Positions 8,511 through 16,849 of a stretch of DNA of 64,000 bases are shown here, one piece after another (the first letter of the stretch is position 1; every line of letters starts with the position of its first letter). The position numbers and the translations under genes are program-made. Source of the DNA: an uncultured Cohaesibacter sp. (GTDB lineage: Bacteria; Pseudomonadota; Alphaproteobacteria; Rhizobiales; Cohaesibacteraceae); the NCBI RefSeq assembly GCF_963664735.1, contig NZ_OY761553.1, positions 2,247,303-2,311,302 on the forward strand, given 5' to 3'. The notes under the pieces are model-generated. The model did not search any database, was not told the DNA's origin, and saw only the letters and a program-made list of their open reading frames with translations.

Positions 8511-9599
8511 TTAAAGAGCCAACCCTTCCGCATCAAAATAGTGTAGCTTCTCATCTTCAAAAGCCAAATGCACCACATCTCCCCGACTGACATCCACCAA
8601 ATCCGGTAATTTGGCGATAAAGGCCGCTTCCGAGCCCTTGTCAACTTCCAGATGGAGATTGGTAAGCTCTCCCAATTTTTCAGAAAACAACACTTTTCCA
8701 GATACCCTTGATGAAGACGGCTCGGAAAGCCGGACATGCTCTGGTCGGACGCCAACCATTAATGGTTGCCCATTCATTGAGGGCTTCAATTTGTCAATCG
8801 CAGGCAAACGCAAGGTCGCGCCCCTCATTTTTAGTTCAGGAGACGCCTGCTCCATCTGCAAACTGCCTTCCAGAATATTCATTTCCGGCGATCCGATGAA
8901 TTTTGCGACAAAGAGATTTCGAGGACTATCATAAAGCTCCAGCGGTGTACCGACCTGCTCGATATGGCCGCTATTGAAGACGACGATACGGTCAGCCAAT
9001 GTCATCGCCTCTACCTGATCATGGGTTACATAGATCATGGTCGTGTCAGGCATCTGCTCTTTCAGATTGGCAATTTCTATGCGTGTGGCCACACGCAAGG
9101 CTGCATCAAGGTTGGAAAGGGGTTCGTCAAACAGGAAGACTTTCGGATCGCGTGTTACCGCCCGTCCGATTGCCACCCTCTGACGCTGGCCGCCCGAGAG
9201 ATTGCGCGGATAGCGCTCCAGATAGTCCGTCAATTGCAGCATTTGGGCCGATTTGCGAACACGCTGGTCGATTTCGCTTTTCGCCATTCCTGCCATTTCA
9301 AGACCAAATGCCATATTCTGGAATACGGTCATGTGCGGATAGAGCGCATAAGACTGGAACACCATCGCAATCCCCCGTTCACCGGGAGGAATATCATTTG
9401 CCTTCTCTCCATCAATGTGAAGCGTGCCACTGGTGATTTCTTCCAGCCCGGCAATCAATCGCAGCATTGTCGACTTTCCGCACCCTGAAGGTCCGACGAA
9501 AACGACGAACTCACCTTTTTCGATTTCCAGATCAATGCCGTGAAGCACTTCAACTGTACCAAACGACTTTCGAATGTCAGATAGTGACACACTTGCCAT
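8511..9599 (-). CDS. Sugar ABC transporter ATP-binding protein (UgpC/MalK type)
   Basis: 362 residues. Walker A GPSGCGKST, signature LSGGQRQRV, Walker B VFLFDEP and the switch histidine (YVTHDQ) are all intact, followed by the C-terminal OB-fold (TOBE-like) regulatory domain of carbohydrate-importer ATPases of the CUT1 type. The start is ATG 9599, behind GGAGGAGA; the long in-frame upstream extension reads through the intergenic space and is not used. It is the last gene of the operon with mannonate dehydratase, two permeases and a binding protein, and should energise that importer. Confidence 0.93.
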   Translation of the reverse strand: MASVSLSDIRKSFGTVEVLHGIDLEIEKGEFVVFVGPSGCGKSTMLRLIAGLEEITSGTLHIDGEKANDIPPGERGIAMVFQSYALYPHMTVFQNMAFGLEMAGMAKSEIDQRVRKSAQMLQLTDYLERYPRNLSGGQRQRVAIGRAVTRDPKVFLFDEPLSNLDAALRVATRIEIANLKEQMPDTTMIYVTHDQVEAMTLADRIVVFNSGHIEQVGTPLELYDSPRNLFVAKFIGSPEMNILEGSLQMEQASPELKMRGATLRLPAIDKLKPSMNGQPLMVGVRPEHVRLSEPSSSRVSGKVLFSEKLGELTNLHLEVDKGSEAAFIAKLPDLVDVSRGDVVHLAFEDEKLHYFDAEGLAL

Positions 9600-9693
9600 T
9601 GCAGTCTCCTCCATGAAACAGTTGCTGTGATCCACCGGGGGCTGGATCACAGCATTGCGAGGTCTCTCAAATGCATAGACCTCTTTATTGTCA

Positions 9694-10440
9694 TTATTTT
9701 TTTGGGTTTTCTGCGCGCCAGGCTTGATATTCTTCTCGAGCGCTTTTGTGCAGCGGATAATATTTTCGAAGATCGCCGCCCTGAGCGAGTTTGAAGCGCG
9801 AGAAATCTTCCCATTCTGCATGCTCGCTCGCCACATCAAGGGCGGCCTCGGCAAATGCAACGGGAACAGTGATGGCACCATCAGCATCAGCGACAATGAT
9901 ATCACCGGGCATGACAAGAACGCCGCCACAGGAAATAGGCACATTGACGGCATGGGGAAACAGGCTCGTCTGCGTATGGAAATTCGGCGTAGTGCCACGA
10001 ACCCACATTGGGAGACCTGTCGCAATGGCCTTTTTGCAATCACGAATACATCCATCAACGATCAGGCCTGCACCGCCGCGCCCCGCCATATAGGTGACCA
10101 TCATTTCACCAAATACACCACTGCGCAGATCGCCTCGCGCATCGACTACGACAACGTCCCCTTCTTCAACCTGATAGAGGACCTGACGGTGCATTTGGGA
10201 TTCAGGATCGTCATATTCGTCTATGTCGTAAACATCTTTGCGTTTTGGCAAAAACTGAAGCGTAAGCGCCGGACCGGCAATGGTCTTGACTTCCTTGCCG
10301 CCTGTCATCGGAACCGGACCACAGATATATGGATCGGTAATGCCCAGTTTGCTCATCTCGCCGCTGATTGTTGCGGTTCCGATTTCCGCAAGCGCGCTTA
10401 TGAGATCTTTAGACGGGCGCGTAATTGTTGGTATTTTCAT
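9694..10440 (-). CDS. RraA/HMG-aldolase family protein (probable class II pyruvate aldolase)
   Basis: 248 residues of the RraA-like fold. The family core is present: VVVDARGDLRSGVFGE, then GRGGAGLIVDGCIRD, whose Arg and Asp bind the metal and pyruvate moiety in 4-hydroxy-4-methyl-2-oxoglutarate aldolases. Many members are annotated as RNase E inhibitor RraA or demethylmenaquinone methyltransferase; the extra C-terminal tail (KYYPLHKSAREEYQ) fits the aldolase-like subgroup better. The start is ATG 10440; an upstream start at 10512 has no ribosome site. It lies between the binding-protein and ATPase genes of a carbohydrate operon with mannonate dehydratase, which suggests cleavage of a keto sugar acid. 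That role is inferred. Confidence 0.75.
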   Translation of the reverse strand: MKIPTITRPSKDLISALAEIGTATISGEMSKLGITDPYICGPVPMTGGKEVKTIAGPALTLQFLPKRKDVYDIDEYDDPESQMHRQVLYQVEEGDVVVVDARGDLRSGVFGEMMVTYMAGRGGAGLIVDGCIRDCKKAIATGLPMWVRGTTPNFHTQTSLFPHAVNVPISCGGVLVMPGDIIVADADGAITVPVAFAEAALDVASEHAEWEDFSRFKLAQGGDLRKYYPLHKSAREEYQAWRAENPKK

Positions 10441-10527
10441 TGAACTAACCTGATCCTGTACATGAGACTTCTTGACGGAGCCCTCAGCATGGATTCCTGA
10501 TCTTGCAGTCATGTTGTGATTATTGAA

Positions 10528-10550
10528 GGAGCGGCGCCAAACGCCGCTCC
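10528..10550 (-). repeat. Hairpin after the binding-protein gene (stability or attenuation element)
   Basis: GGAGCGGCG (10528-10536) and CGCCGCTCC (10542-10550) form a 9-bp stem with a five-base loop, 17 bases after the binding-protein stop on the minus strand and followed by TTCAATAAT. Such hairpins often raise binding-protein mRNA above that of the downstream transporter genes. Confidence 0.65.
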
Positions 10551-10567
10551 AATCGTTCGGCTTGGTA

Positions 10568-11845
10568 CTATTTTTCTTTTGCCAGTTTTGCGATTTCGTC
10601 AGCAGCCCAGACGACAGCCTCCTGCGCGCTCATGCCATCGACCAGCATTTTCTGGATTGATGTCGAGATTGTTTTCGAAGCATAAACCTTGGAGGCAAGT
10701 GGCGTTGGCGCTCCGGAGAAGCCGATCGTCTTGCCGTTGGTTGCCAAAGCATCGAAATTGGCAAAGGAAGGATTGTCGGTGAACAGAGGCATGGATTTTG
10801 CCATCTGAGGGAAGATCGGATACCAGCGTCCACCTGTAACCTCTATCAGTTTCTGATAGGAAGCCGGTTCGAAGAAATAGTTGATCCATTTCTTTGCGAG
10901 GTCGGATTGCTCTGTCTGGCTGGACACCATCCAGGAGAAGGAGCCGAGCAGAGTAGCGCCGCTTTCTCCACCTTCCTTGCCCGCAGGAATATTGATAAGG
11001 TCGGTATCGGCAAGCAGATCCTTGTCGTTTTCAACCATCCATGAATAAACGCTTGGCGGGTTCATGATAAATGCTGCCCGGCCGGTTTGATAGGCCGTGT
11101 TATTCCCTCCGTCATCCCATGTCAGGGCAGAACGCGGGATCGAGCCTTCATCAAACATGTCCTTGATATACTGATAGGCATTGACCGTTTCTGGAGAGTT
11201 CCACGTGATGGTCGAACTATCTTCGCCAAACATCGCGCCCCCGAATGACCAGATCAGCATGCGCAAAGCGGATTCTGCATCGTTTGAGTTACTGAGCGTA
11301 ATGCCCAACCCCATATATTGCGGATGAGCCTTGACGATAGCCTGACTTGCCTTGCGCAGATCCTTCCAGGTTGCAGGCACTTCCATGCCAACTTCCTTGA
11401 GCAGATCTTTGCGTGCAAACATTGGCACCAGATCGATTTCGATCGGCACGGAATGCGCTTCGTTTTTGTAGATGGCCTGAGGCACCATGCTTTCATAAAT
11501 GCCGCCCTCTTTTTCGCGCATGGAGGCCAGAACGTCGTCAATAGGCATCGTCATGCCATTGGCGGCATAATATTGGGAATTCTGCCCTAGCTGCATAAAG
11601 ACATCGGGAGAAGACTTGCCCTCGAAAGCGGATGCAAGGCGCTGCGTCAGAACATTGGCAGGAACGATGACATAATTGACATCAACATTGTTTTCCTCGC
11701 CAAATTTTTCTGCCATCTGTTTGATAAGCGCATCGGCCTGCTTGTTGAAAGCCTGCAACCCCCAGATATTCAGTTCTGTTGCCTGAGCCGAAGCAGCTAC
11801 CAGAACTGCAGCGGAAGCAAACAGAATAGTTTTCATCAGTTTCAT
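10568..11845 (-). CDS. Sugar ABC transporter substrate-binding protein (family 1 extracellular)
   Basis: 425 residues. A signal peptide (MKLMKTILFASAAVLVAASA, cleavage near AQA-TE) leads into a type 1 extracellular solute-binding fold, beginning LNIWGLQAFNKQADALIKQ and including the repeated aromatic-rich segments (YQYIKDMFDEGSIP, GSFSWMVSS) typical of CUT1 binding proteins. It captures a carbohydrate in the periplasm and hands it to the two permeases encoded just upstream in the operon. Mannonate dehydratase in the same operon makes a uronate, uronate oligomer or related sugar acid a plausible ligand. A TGGAGGA site precedes the ATG. Confidence 0.92.
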   Translation of the reverse strand: MKLMKTILFASAAVLVAASAQATELNIWGLQAFNKQADALIKQMAEKFGEENNVDVNYVIVPANVLTQRLASAFEGKSSPDVFMQLGQNSQYYAANGMTMPIDDVLASMREKEGGIYESMVPQAIYKNEAHSVPIEIDLVPMFARKDLLKEVGMEVPATWKDLRKASQAIVKAHPQYMGLGITLSNSNDAESALRMLIWSFGGAMFGEDSSTITWNSPETVNAYQYIKDMFDEGSIPRSALTWDDGGNNTAYQTGRAAFIMNPPSVYSWMVENDKDLLADTDLINIPAGKEGGESGATLLGSFSWMVSSQTEQSDLAKKWINYFFEPASYQKLIEVTGGRWYPIFPQMAKSMPLFTDNPSFANFDALATNGKTIGFSGAPTPLASKVYASKTISTSIQKMLVDGMSAQEAVVWAADEIAKLAKEK

Positions 11846-11869
11846 ACTATCCTCCAGTAGTTTTTGCCG

Positions 11870-12712
11870 TTAACCCTTGACGCTACCTGCAGCAAGGCCT
11901 TCGACAATGTATCGCTGAGCCGCGATATAGATGATGAGGATCGGAATGATGGCTATGACTGAACTGGCCATCAACTGCCCCCAAATGTAGGTGTCGCCCA
12001 TGATCAAGCCGGACAGGCCGGCCGTGAATGTCTTGGATGTGTCGGAATATGCGTAGACAAGGGCATACAGGAACTCATTCCATGCATGCGTAAAGGCGAA
12101 CAGGGCGACGACAGCGATGCCAGGGCGAGCAATGGGAAGAACCACCCGACGCAATATCTGCGTGCGCGTTGCTCCATCCATCAGGGCTGCTTCGTCCAGT
12201 TCTGCGGGGATTGTTGCGAAATAGCTGATCATCATCCATGTGCAGAAGGGCACTGTGAATGTCAGATAAGCGACGATGAGGCCCATCTTGGTATCTACAA
12301 GGCCCAGCTTCTGAAGAACCAGAAACAGCGGGATGAAGAGCAAGGAAGGCGGCAGCAAATAGGCCGTTACAATCAGACGCGCCGACACATTCCGTCCTTT
12401 GAACCGCATACGGGCCACAGGATAAGCTGTGAGCGCCCCGATGACTGCCGAGACAATTGTGACTCCGATCGCAACTTCAAAGCTGTTCAGCACATATTGC
12501 AGGAATGGCGAGTCAAACAGGGCATCGTGGTAGTTGGCAAAGGTGATCTGGTTCGGCCAGAGCGTTGGCGGGATCGCGTAGATTTCCCGCGATTTTTTCA
12601 ACGATGTCACAACGACCCAATAAACAGGGGCCAAAGACCAGCATAGAGAGATCAGAATACCAATCGCGGTGATCACTCTGCGTATGATTTTTGTTCGTTG
12701 ACGTTCAACCAT
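11870..12712 (-). CDS. Sugar ABC transporter permease (MalG/UgpE type)
   Basis: 280 residues with about six membrane segments and the cytoplasmic EAA loop (ELDEAALMDGATRTQILRRV) that docks on the ATPase. The N-terminal segment WSLAPVYWVVVTSLK and the C-terminal SVKG ending are usual for the second permease of CUT1 importers. The start is ATG 12712, chosen because AGGAGGG lies eight bases upstream; an earlier ATG at 12730 overlaps the preceding stop and has no such site. It is paired with the permease encoded directly upstream. Confidence 0.92.
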   Translation of the reverse strand: MVERQRTKIIRRVITAIGILISLCWSLAPVYWVVVTSLKKSREIYAIPPTLWPNQITFANYHDALFDSPFLQYVLNSFEVAIGVTIVSAVIGALTAYPVARMRFKGRNVSARLIVTAYLLPPSLLFIPLFLVLQKLGLVDTKMGLIVAYLTFTVPFCTWMMISYFATIPAELDEAALMDGATRTQILRRVVLPIARPGIAVVALFAFTHAWNEFLYALVYAYSDTSKTFTAGLSGLIMGDTYIWGQLMASSVIAIIPILIIYIAAQRYIVEGLAAGSVKG

Positions 12713-12726
12713 GATAATAGCCCTCC

Positions 12727-13659
12727 TCACGCATTTTGATCGCGCAGCATGCGCTGAGTCAGAAGAACGATAAGGATGAGGAACACCGGAATGACGGAGA
12801 CAATGACTGCAGACCCCAACCCCAACTGGCTTTGCGTAATGGCATATTCATAGGCCAATGTCGGCAGGATATGCGTTCGGCCAGCAGGGCCGCCTCCCGT
12901 CAACACATAGACCATCTCGAAAGAGTTAAATGTCCAGATGGTGGAGAGCATGACAGTAACTGCAATCACGCCACGCATTTGCGGCAAGGTAATGCGGAAA
13001 AAGCGCCGCACTATTCCGGCACCATCGATAGCAGCTGCCTCGTTCAGATCTGGCGGAATGGAAGCCAATGCAGCCACAAACATCATCGTAAAGAACGGCA
13101 ATCCCTGCCAGACCATGGCAATAGCCACGACAAACAGGGCGATGGACGGGTCCGACAACCAGTAGACCGGACGGTCGCTCAGCCCCAGTTGCATGACGAG
13201 ATATTCCAGAACACCGCTCTGCTCATCAAAGATCCATTTCCAGGAAAGGCTGGCAATCATGCCCGGCACGGCCCAGGGCAGGAAGGCCAGAGCCCGGATC
13301 AGCCCGCGCGCCGGCATCGGCTGGGACAGCAGCACCGCCATCGCCAGCCCCAAGACCAGCTTGAGCGCAACCGTCCCGACCGTAAGATAAAGGGAATTGA
13401 GCGCCGCACCACGGAAAGTGGAATCCGCAAACAGCGTAATAAAGTTCTTCAAGCCACTGAATTGGCCGCCATGGGCGATCATCCGATCAGTAAAGCCTGT
13501 CGAGATGCCGTCAATCAGCGGATAGGCAATGAAAGCTGCAAAAATCGCGGCTGCCGGTGCCAAAAAGACATAGGCCATAATCCAGTCTGGCCTGTGCCGC
13601 TTTCGCTTTAGGGGAACGGAAGGGCTGGAAAAGCCTTCCGGGAGAGCATTCGCCGCCAT
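12727..13659 (-). CDS. Sugar ABC transporter permease (MalF/UgpA type)
   Basis: 310 residues, six or so membrane helices beginning WIMAYVFLAPAAAIFAAFI, and an EAA loop (DLNEAAAIDGAGIVRRFFRI). This is the first permease of the CUT1 pair. It starts three bases after the mannonate dehydratase stop and ends 14 bases before the second permease, so all are cotranscribed. Nothing in the sequence defines the transported sugar beyond the operon context. Confidence 0.92.
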   Translation of the reverse strand: MAANALPEGFSSPSVPLKRKRHRPDWIMAYVFLAPAAAIFAAFIAYPLIDGISTGFTDRMIAHGGQFSGLKNFITLFADSTFRGAALNSLYLTVGTVALKLVLGLAMAVLLSQPMPARGLIRALAFLPWAVPGMIASLSWKWIFDEQSGVLEYLVMQLGLSDRPVYWLSDPSIALFVVAIAMVWQGLPFFTMMFVAALASIPPDLNEAAAIDGAGIVRRFFRITLPQMRGVIAVTVMLSTIWTFNSFEMVYVLTGGGPAGRTHILPTLAYEYAITQSQLGLGSAVIVSVIPVFLILIVLLTQRMLRDQNA

Positions 13660-13662
13660 GTC

Positions 13663-14637
13663 TCAGCCTGCCTTCCGCTCGGCTTGAGCCGCTTCGATAA
13701 GCCCACGCATATAGCCAATGGCATAAATCCGACCGAGCCCTTCATAGCCGGGATGCTTGTTCGGCTCTCCCCACATGACCGGGGCATGATCGGGCCGCAT
13801 GACACCGTCAAAACCGATATCCATATAGGCCTTGATGCATTCATACATGTCGATCTGCCCCATACCGTGGAAGGTCTCGTGCATGTTTTTCACGTTCCCT
13901 TCCATGTCGCGGAAATGGACAAAATGAATGCGCCCGTCGCGCCCGAGCTGTCGGATCGTTGCGGGCAAGTCATCTTGCATCAGGGCAAAATTGGCCTGAC
14001 AGAAGGTGATGCCGTTGCTTGAGCTATTTGAAAAAGCCAAAAGCCGCTCGAAATCTTCCACCCGGCTCATTATCCGGCCAACGCCGAGCAAAGGGGAAAT
14101 GGGAGGGTCATCGGGATGCATGGCCAGCTTGACGCCAGCCTTTTCGGCAACAGGAATGGCTCGTTCCAGAAAAGCTTCCAGCGTCTGCCAGAGCTTCTCT
14201 TCGCTCACCAGAATCTTGCCGCTTGAGCGAGGATCCTTTTCGACGATGGCATGGTCATAGCTTGTGGTTCTTGCCCCGCCCGGCAGTCGGGTGGTCATGG
14301 ATGTACGCAACCAGCCATTCACCGCCATCCAGCTGTAGCAGAAAACTTCGATGCCCAGAGCACCCATATTCTCGATCATGGCAAGAACGCGCTCTAGCTC
14401 AAGCTCCCCTTCCGGATTTCCCAGCTTGATATTATCCATGGGAATCCAGCCTTCGAGCACACGAACCTTGAAGCCGAAATCCTCATAGGACTTCTGGATA
14501 CGGGCAAGAGTCATGAGGTCCCAAACAGGAATGTCTGCGGTCGCATCCCGAATGGTGACAATGTCCTCCACACACATTTCTCTTCCATAATGCCATTTGG
14601 AGTTGATCTCAGGCTCGAGGCACAAAGCTGTTCTCAT
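13663..14637 (-). CDS. uxuA: Mannonate dehydratase
   Basis: 324 residues, slightly shorter than the E. coli UxuA. Conserved xylose-isomerase-like barrel segments include LAMHPDDPP (metal-binding His and Asp), FCQANFALM, RIHFVHFRDMEG, and the C-terminal GVMRPDHAPVMWGE motif. The enzyme dehydrates D-mannonate to 2-keto-3-deoxygluconate in hexuronate catabolism. The start is ATG 14637 with GGAGG five bases upstream. It is the first gene of the ABC operon and faces a divergently transcribed IclR regulator across two palindromic sites. No kdgK or eda is in the window, so the keto-deoxy acid must be handled elsewhere, or possibly by the RraA-like protein. Confidence 0.92.
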   Translation of the reverse strand: MRTALCLEPEINSKWHYGREMCVEDIVTIRDATADIPVWDLMTLARIQKSYEDFGFKVRVLEGWIPMDNIKLGNPEGELELERVLAMIENMGALGIEVFCYSWMAVNGWLRTSMTTRLPGGARTTSYDHAIVEKDPRSSGKILVSEEKLWQTLEAFLERAIPVAEKAGVKLAMHPDDPPISPLLGVGRIMSRVEDFERLLAFSNSSSNGITFCQANFALMQDDLPATIRQLGRDGRIHFVHFRDMEGNVKNMHETFHGMGQIDMYECIKAYMDIGFDGVMRPDHAPVMWGEPNKHPGYEGLGRIYAIGYMRGLIEAAQAERKAG

Positions 14638-14677
14638 TTTTTCCTCCAAGAACCTTGCAATGTTGTTTTGACTATAT

Positions 14678-14720
14678 TATAGTTCATATTTGAACTGAAT
14701 ATGTTCTGATTTGAACTATA
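14678..14720. promoter_or_regulatory. Two tandem GTTC-N6-GAAC operators between uxuA and the IclR gene
   Basis: GTTCATATTTGAAC (14682-14695) and GTTCTGATTTGAAC (14703-14716) are two copies of the same GTTC-N6-GAAC dyad, 21 bases apart centre to centre, that is two helical turns and so on the same face. The whole element is bounded by TATAGTTCA (14678) and TGAACTATA (to 14720), itself a perfect inverted repeat. It lies 41 bases before uxuA and 27 before the IclR start, so it is well placed for the IclR protein to control both genes. Confidence 0.75.
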
Positions 14721-14746
14721 CGCCACTTGGGAGGTTTGGTCAAGCA

Positions 14747-15529
14747 ATGTCCAAAATGACGCAGAACGGAAACCCGACGGTCGAGAGGCTGATGCAAATA
14801 TTACGTGAGCTTGAACGGTCCCCGCACGGCTTGAGCAGAACCGAATTGGTGGAGAAAACCGGCCTTGCACGATCAAGCGTCTATCGCATTTTGAACTCGC
14901 TTGAAGAGCATCGGATGATACGGGAGCTTTCCACCGGCACATTTGTGCTGGGCAACAGGGTGCTGGAGCTGGCAAACAGCGTGACCCACAACAGTGATTT
15001 CTTCAGACTGGCGCAATTCCTTCAGCCTGAGCTGGAATTTCTGGCCTTCAAGATCGATCAGACCTGTAAGATTTCCATCTTGGAATCAGAAGCTATCATG
15101 GTGGTTGCGGGAGCAGCTCCCAAGGCACCTCATGCATTGAGTTATACCATTGGTGAGTATCTCCCCATTCATGCTGGCGGGGCCAGCAAGATTCTTGTCG
15201 CCAATTTGCCAGAGACAGAAAGAGAAAGGTTACTCAACCGGAATCTGGGAGCTCTCACAGAAAGAACCATTACGAATAGAAGCCAGTTAATTCAGGAACT
15301 TGAACAAATCAAGAAACAAGGGTGGGCAGAAGACAGAGGTGAATATAGCCTTAATGTATGTTCTTTTGCTGCGCCAATTTACAATCAATCAGGAGAAGTG
15401 ATCGCAGCCCTATCCGTTCCTTTCATGACAAGCACAGATAAGAGTTTACGTGCGAGCCTGAGAGAGGCCGCCATCACCGGAGCGCAAGCGCTGAGCAAGT
15501 CCATCGAGAAATTTTCATCCCAGGCGTAA
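14747..15529 (+). CDS. IclR-family transcriptional regulator
   Basis: 260 residues: an N-terminal winged HTH (PTVERLMQILRELERS, LSRTELVEKTGLARSSVYRI) and a C-terminal GAF-like effector domain ending in SLRAAITGA-like helices. Chosen start is ATG 14747, behind GGGAGG with a rather long spacer; a second ATG nine bases on is possible, and a TTG at 14711 lies inside the operator and is unlikely. It is divergent from the mannonate dehydratase-ABC operon and very probably represses it until a uronate-derived ligand such as 2-keto-3-deoxygluconate binds, as KdgR-type IclR proteins do. The ligand is inferred. Confidence 0.9.
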   Translation: MSKMTQNGNPTVERLMQILRELERSPHGLSRTELVEKTGLARSSVYRILNSLEEHRMIRELSTGTFVLGNRVLELANSVTHNSDFFRLAQFLQPELEFLAFKIDQTCKISILESEAIMVVAGAAPKAPHALSYTIGEYLPIHAGGASKILVANLPETERERLLNRNLGALTERTITNRSQLIQELEQIKKQGWAEDRGEYSLNVCSFAAPIYNQSGEVIAALSVPFMTSTDKSLRASLREAAITGAQALSKSIEKFSSQA

Positions 15530-15568
15530 CAGGTCTGGCTACCGTTCAATGTCTGAACCACACCGGGT

Positions 15569-15984
15569 TTAGGAGCACAGATCCATCTCCTTCAAATCCA
15601 AGGGTGACAATTCATCTTCCCGGTTCGGACGTTGTTTCAAAACCTCAGCAAGCGAGCTCATTGAGCTGTGTCGATTTGCCACCTTATCACGCAGCTCATC
15701 CAGACAGTCACTCCACCACTGATGCATTCGGACGCTCTCTTCCCTGTAGCGATCACGATTGTAGATACCGCGAATGCTGTTTGCATCTTCATGAGCAAGA
15801 GAATGCTCCATAGCATCAGGGCTCCAAAGACCGCTCTCGTTATGAAGCATTGAAGCTGTCATCCGAAATCCGTGCGCCGTCACCTCGCACCGTGCATAAC
15901 CAAATAGAGCCCGAGACCATCGGTGTACTGATAGGACTTGTCTCTGGGGCGAAGTTGTCGAATTTGAAGATCTGTCAGTGTCAC
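15569..15984 (-). pseudogene. Tyrosine integrase remnant with large internal deletion, beside tRNA-Phe
   Basis: The 3' part (15569-15883) translates as the C-terminal catalytic end of a P4-type phage integrase: TAHGFRMTASMLHNESGLW holds the H-x-x-R box, AHEDANSIRGIYNRD holds the second His region and the nucleophile Tyr, followed by the usual MHQWWSDCLDELRD tail. Directly upstream, GTG 15984 (behind GGGAG) opens a different frame reading VTLTDLQIRQLRPRDKSYQY, then TDGLGLYLVMHG, the standard N-terminus of the same family. The two parts meet near 15885-15895 out of frame, so roughly 250 central codons are lost. The enzyme cannot work. It marks an old insertion at the tRNA-Phe gene. Confidence 0.85.
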
Positions 15985-16207
15985 AGCAATTCTCCCTGGT
16001 TCAGGAGCGATCAGGTGGCATAAAACCCTAAAATTGGGGCCATCAATGAATTCATGAAAAATCTTGGCCCCAAATATGGCACCAAATATGGCCCAGACGG
16101 GTCGGATCTGGTGAAATCGCCTGACACACTCCGAGAAATCTGAGACCTAAAAATCCCATAATTCCAAGGACTTGTCGATATGAGTGGGACGGGCTGGGAA
16201 AAAATGA
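15985..16207. other. Former attachment region between integrase remnant and tRNA-Phe
   Basis: About 220 bases with no gene. It contains a short imperfect repeat (CCAAATATGGC twice near 16072 and 16083) like the arm sites often found between an integrase gene and its tRNA target. I did not find a second copy of the tRNA 3' end in the window, so the far boundary of any island is unknown. Confidence 0.4.
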
Positions 16208-16283
16208 TGGTGCCCGGAGGCGGATTCGAACCACCGACACGCGGATTTTCAATCCGCTGCTCTACCAACTGAGCTATCCGGGC
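16208..16283 (-). tRNA. tRNA-Phe (anticodon GAA)
   Basis: Cloverleaf on the minus strand: acceptor GCCCGGA pairs with TCCGGGC, D-arm AGCTCAGTTGGTAGAGC, anticodon arm GCGGA-TTGAAAA-TCCGC with GAA at the centre, and T-arm GGTTCGAATCC. CCA is encoded at 16208-16210. It lies downstream of yacG on the same strand and was the integration target of the neighbouring integrase. Confidence 0.97.
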
Positions 16284-16571
16284 ATCTGCTTTGTCTATTG
16301 GCGCTTAAAAAGCGTTTAGACTGAAGCTTTTGCGGTAGTTGCCTTGGCAACCCTGCAATTTGTTTCGGCGTTATAGAAGGTTCATATTGCCCTGTCCAGT
16401 GCACATTTGATGTTTTCTACAGGGCGATAGATTTTTTTTGAAGAAGTCGGCTCAGACATGCCTTTCTTTCATAAATCAAGAACTGAAAAAGCGCCAAACG
16501 CCGGGCCTTTGATTGTTATCTTATTGTTTTCCCGCAAAAATTGGCAAACCACAAAAAGTGAGAGCCGTTAT
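16284..16571. other. Gap between yacG and tRNA-Phe
   Basis: No gene seen. Includes a T-run (ATTTTTTTTG near 16431). The tRNA may be cotranscribed from yacG or have its own promoter here. Confidence 0.4.
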
Positions 16572-16802
16572 CTATTCAAGAAGTTCGAAATCACTTTCAT
16601 CAGGATCGTCTTCTTCGCTTGCCGGAACAGCATAAACTCCCGAAAGCCAACGGCTGAGATCAACCTGTTTGCAGCGATCCGAACAGAAGGGATAATCTTC
16701 CTTGGTAGATGGTTTGGAGCAGATTGGGCAGGGCCGCGCCCGTCGCAGGCCGGTCACCTTGCCGTTCGTGCTTTCCGAGCTGTCGTCAGCCTTGTTTGCC
16801 AT
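16572..16802 (-). CDS. yacG: DNA gyrase inhibitor YacG, zinc-ribbon protein
   Basis: 76 residues. The four zinc cysteines are in CPICSKPSTKEDYPFCSDRC, followed by the family signature KQVDLSRWLSGVYAVPA and an acidic C-terminal tail. YacG binds the GyrB subunit and inhibits gyrase in E. coli. It follows maf after about 47 bases on the same strand, the usual alphaproteobacterial order. Confidence 0.93.
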   Translation of the reverse strand: MANKADDSSESTNGKVTGLRRARPCPICSKPSTKEDYPFCSDRCKQVDLSRWLSGVYAVPASEEDDPDESDFELLE

Positions 16803-16849
16803 CGGGGATGATCCTTTATGCGTGGTGTTATCTTACAGGGCTTTTGGCC

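Noticed and set aside
12736..13611. Plus-strand ORF of 291 codons opposite the sugar permease
   Set aside because: Very rich in His, Arg and Gln, as expected from the complement of hydrophobic membrane codons.
16011..16268. Minus-strand ORF across tRNA-Phe
   Set aside because: It reads through the tRNA; the RNA gene is certain and the translation is not protein-like.
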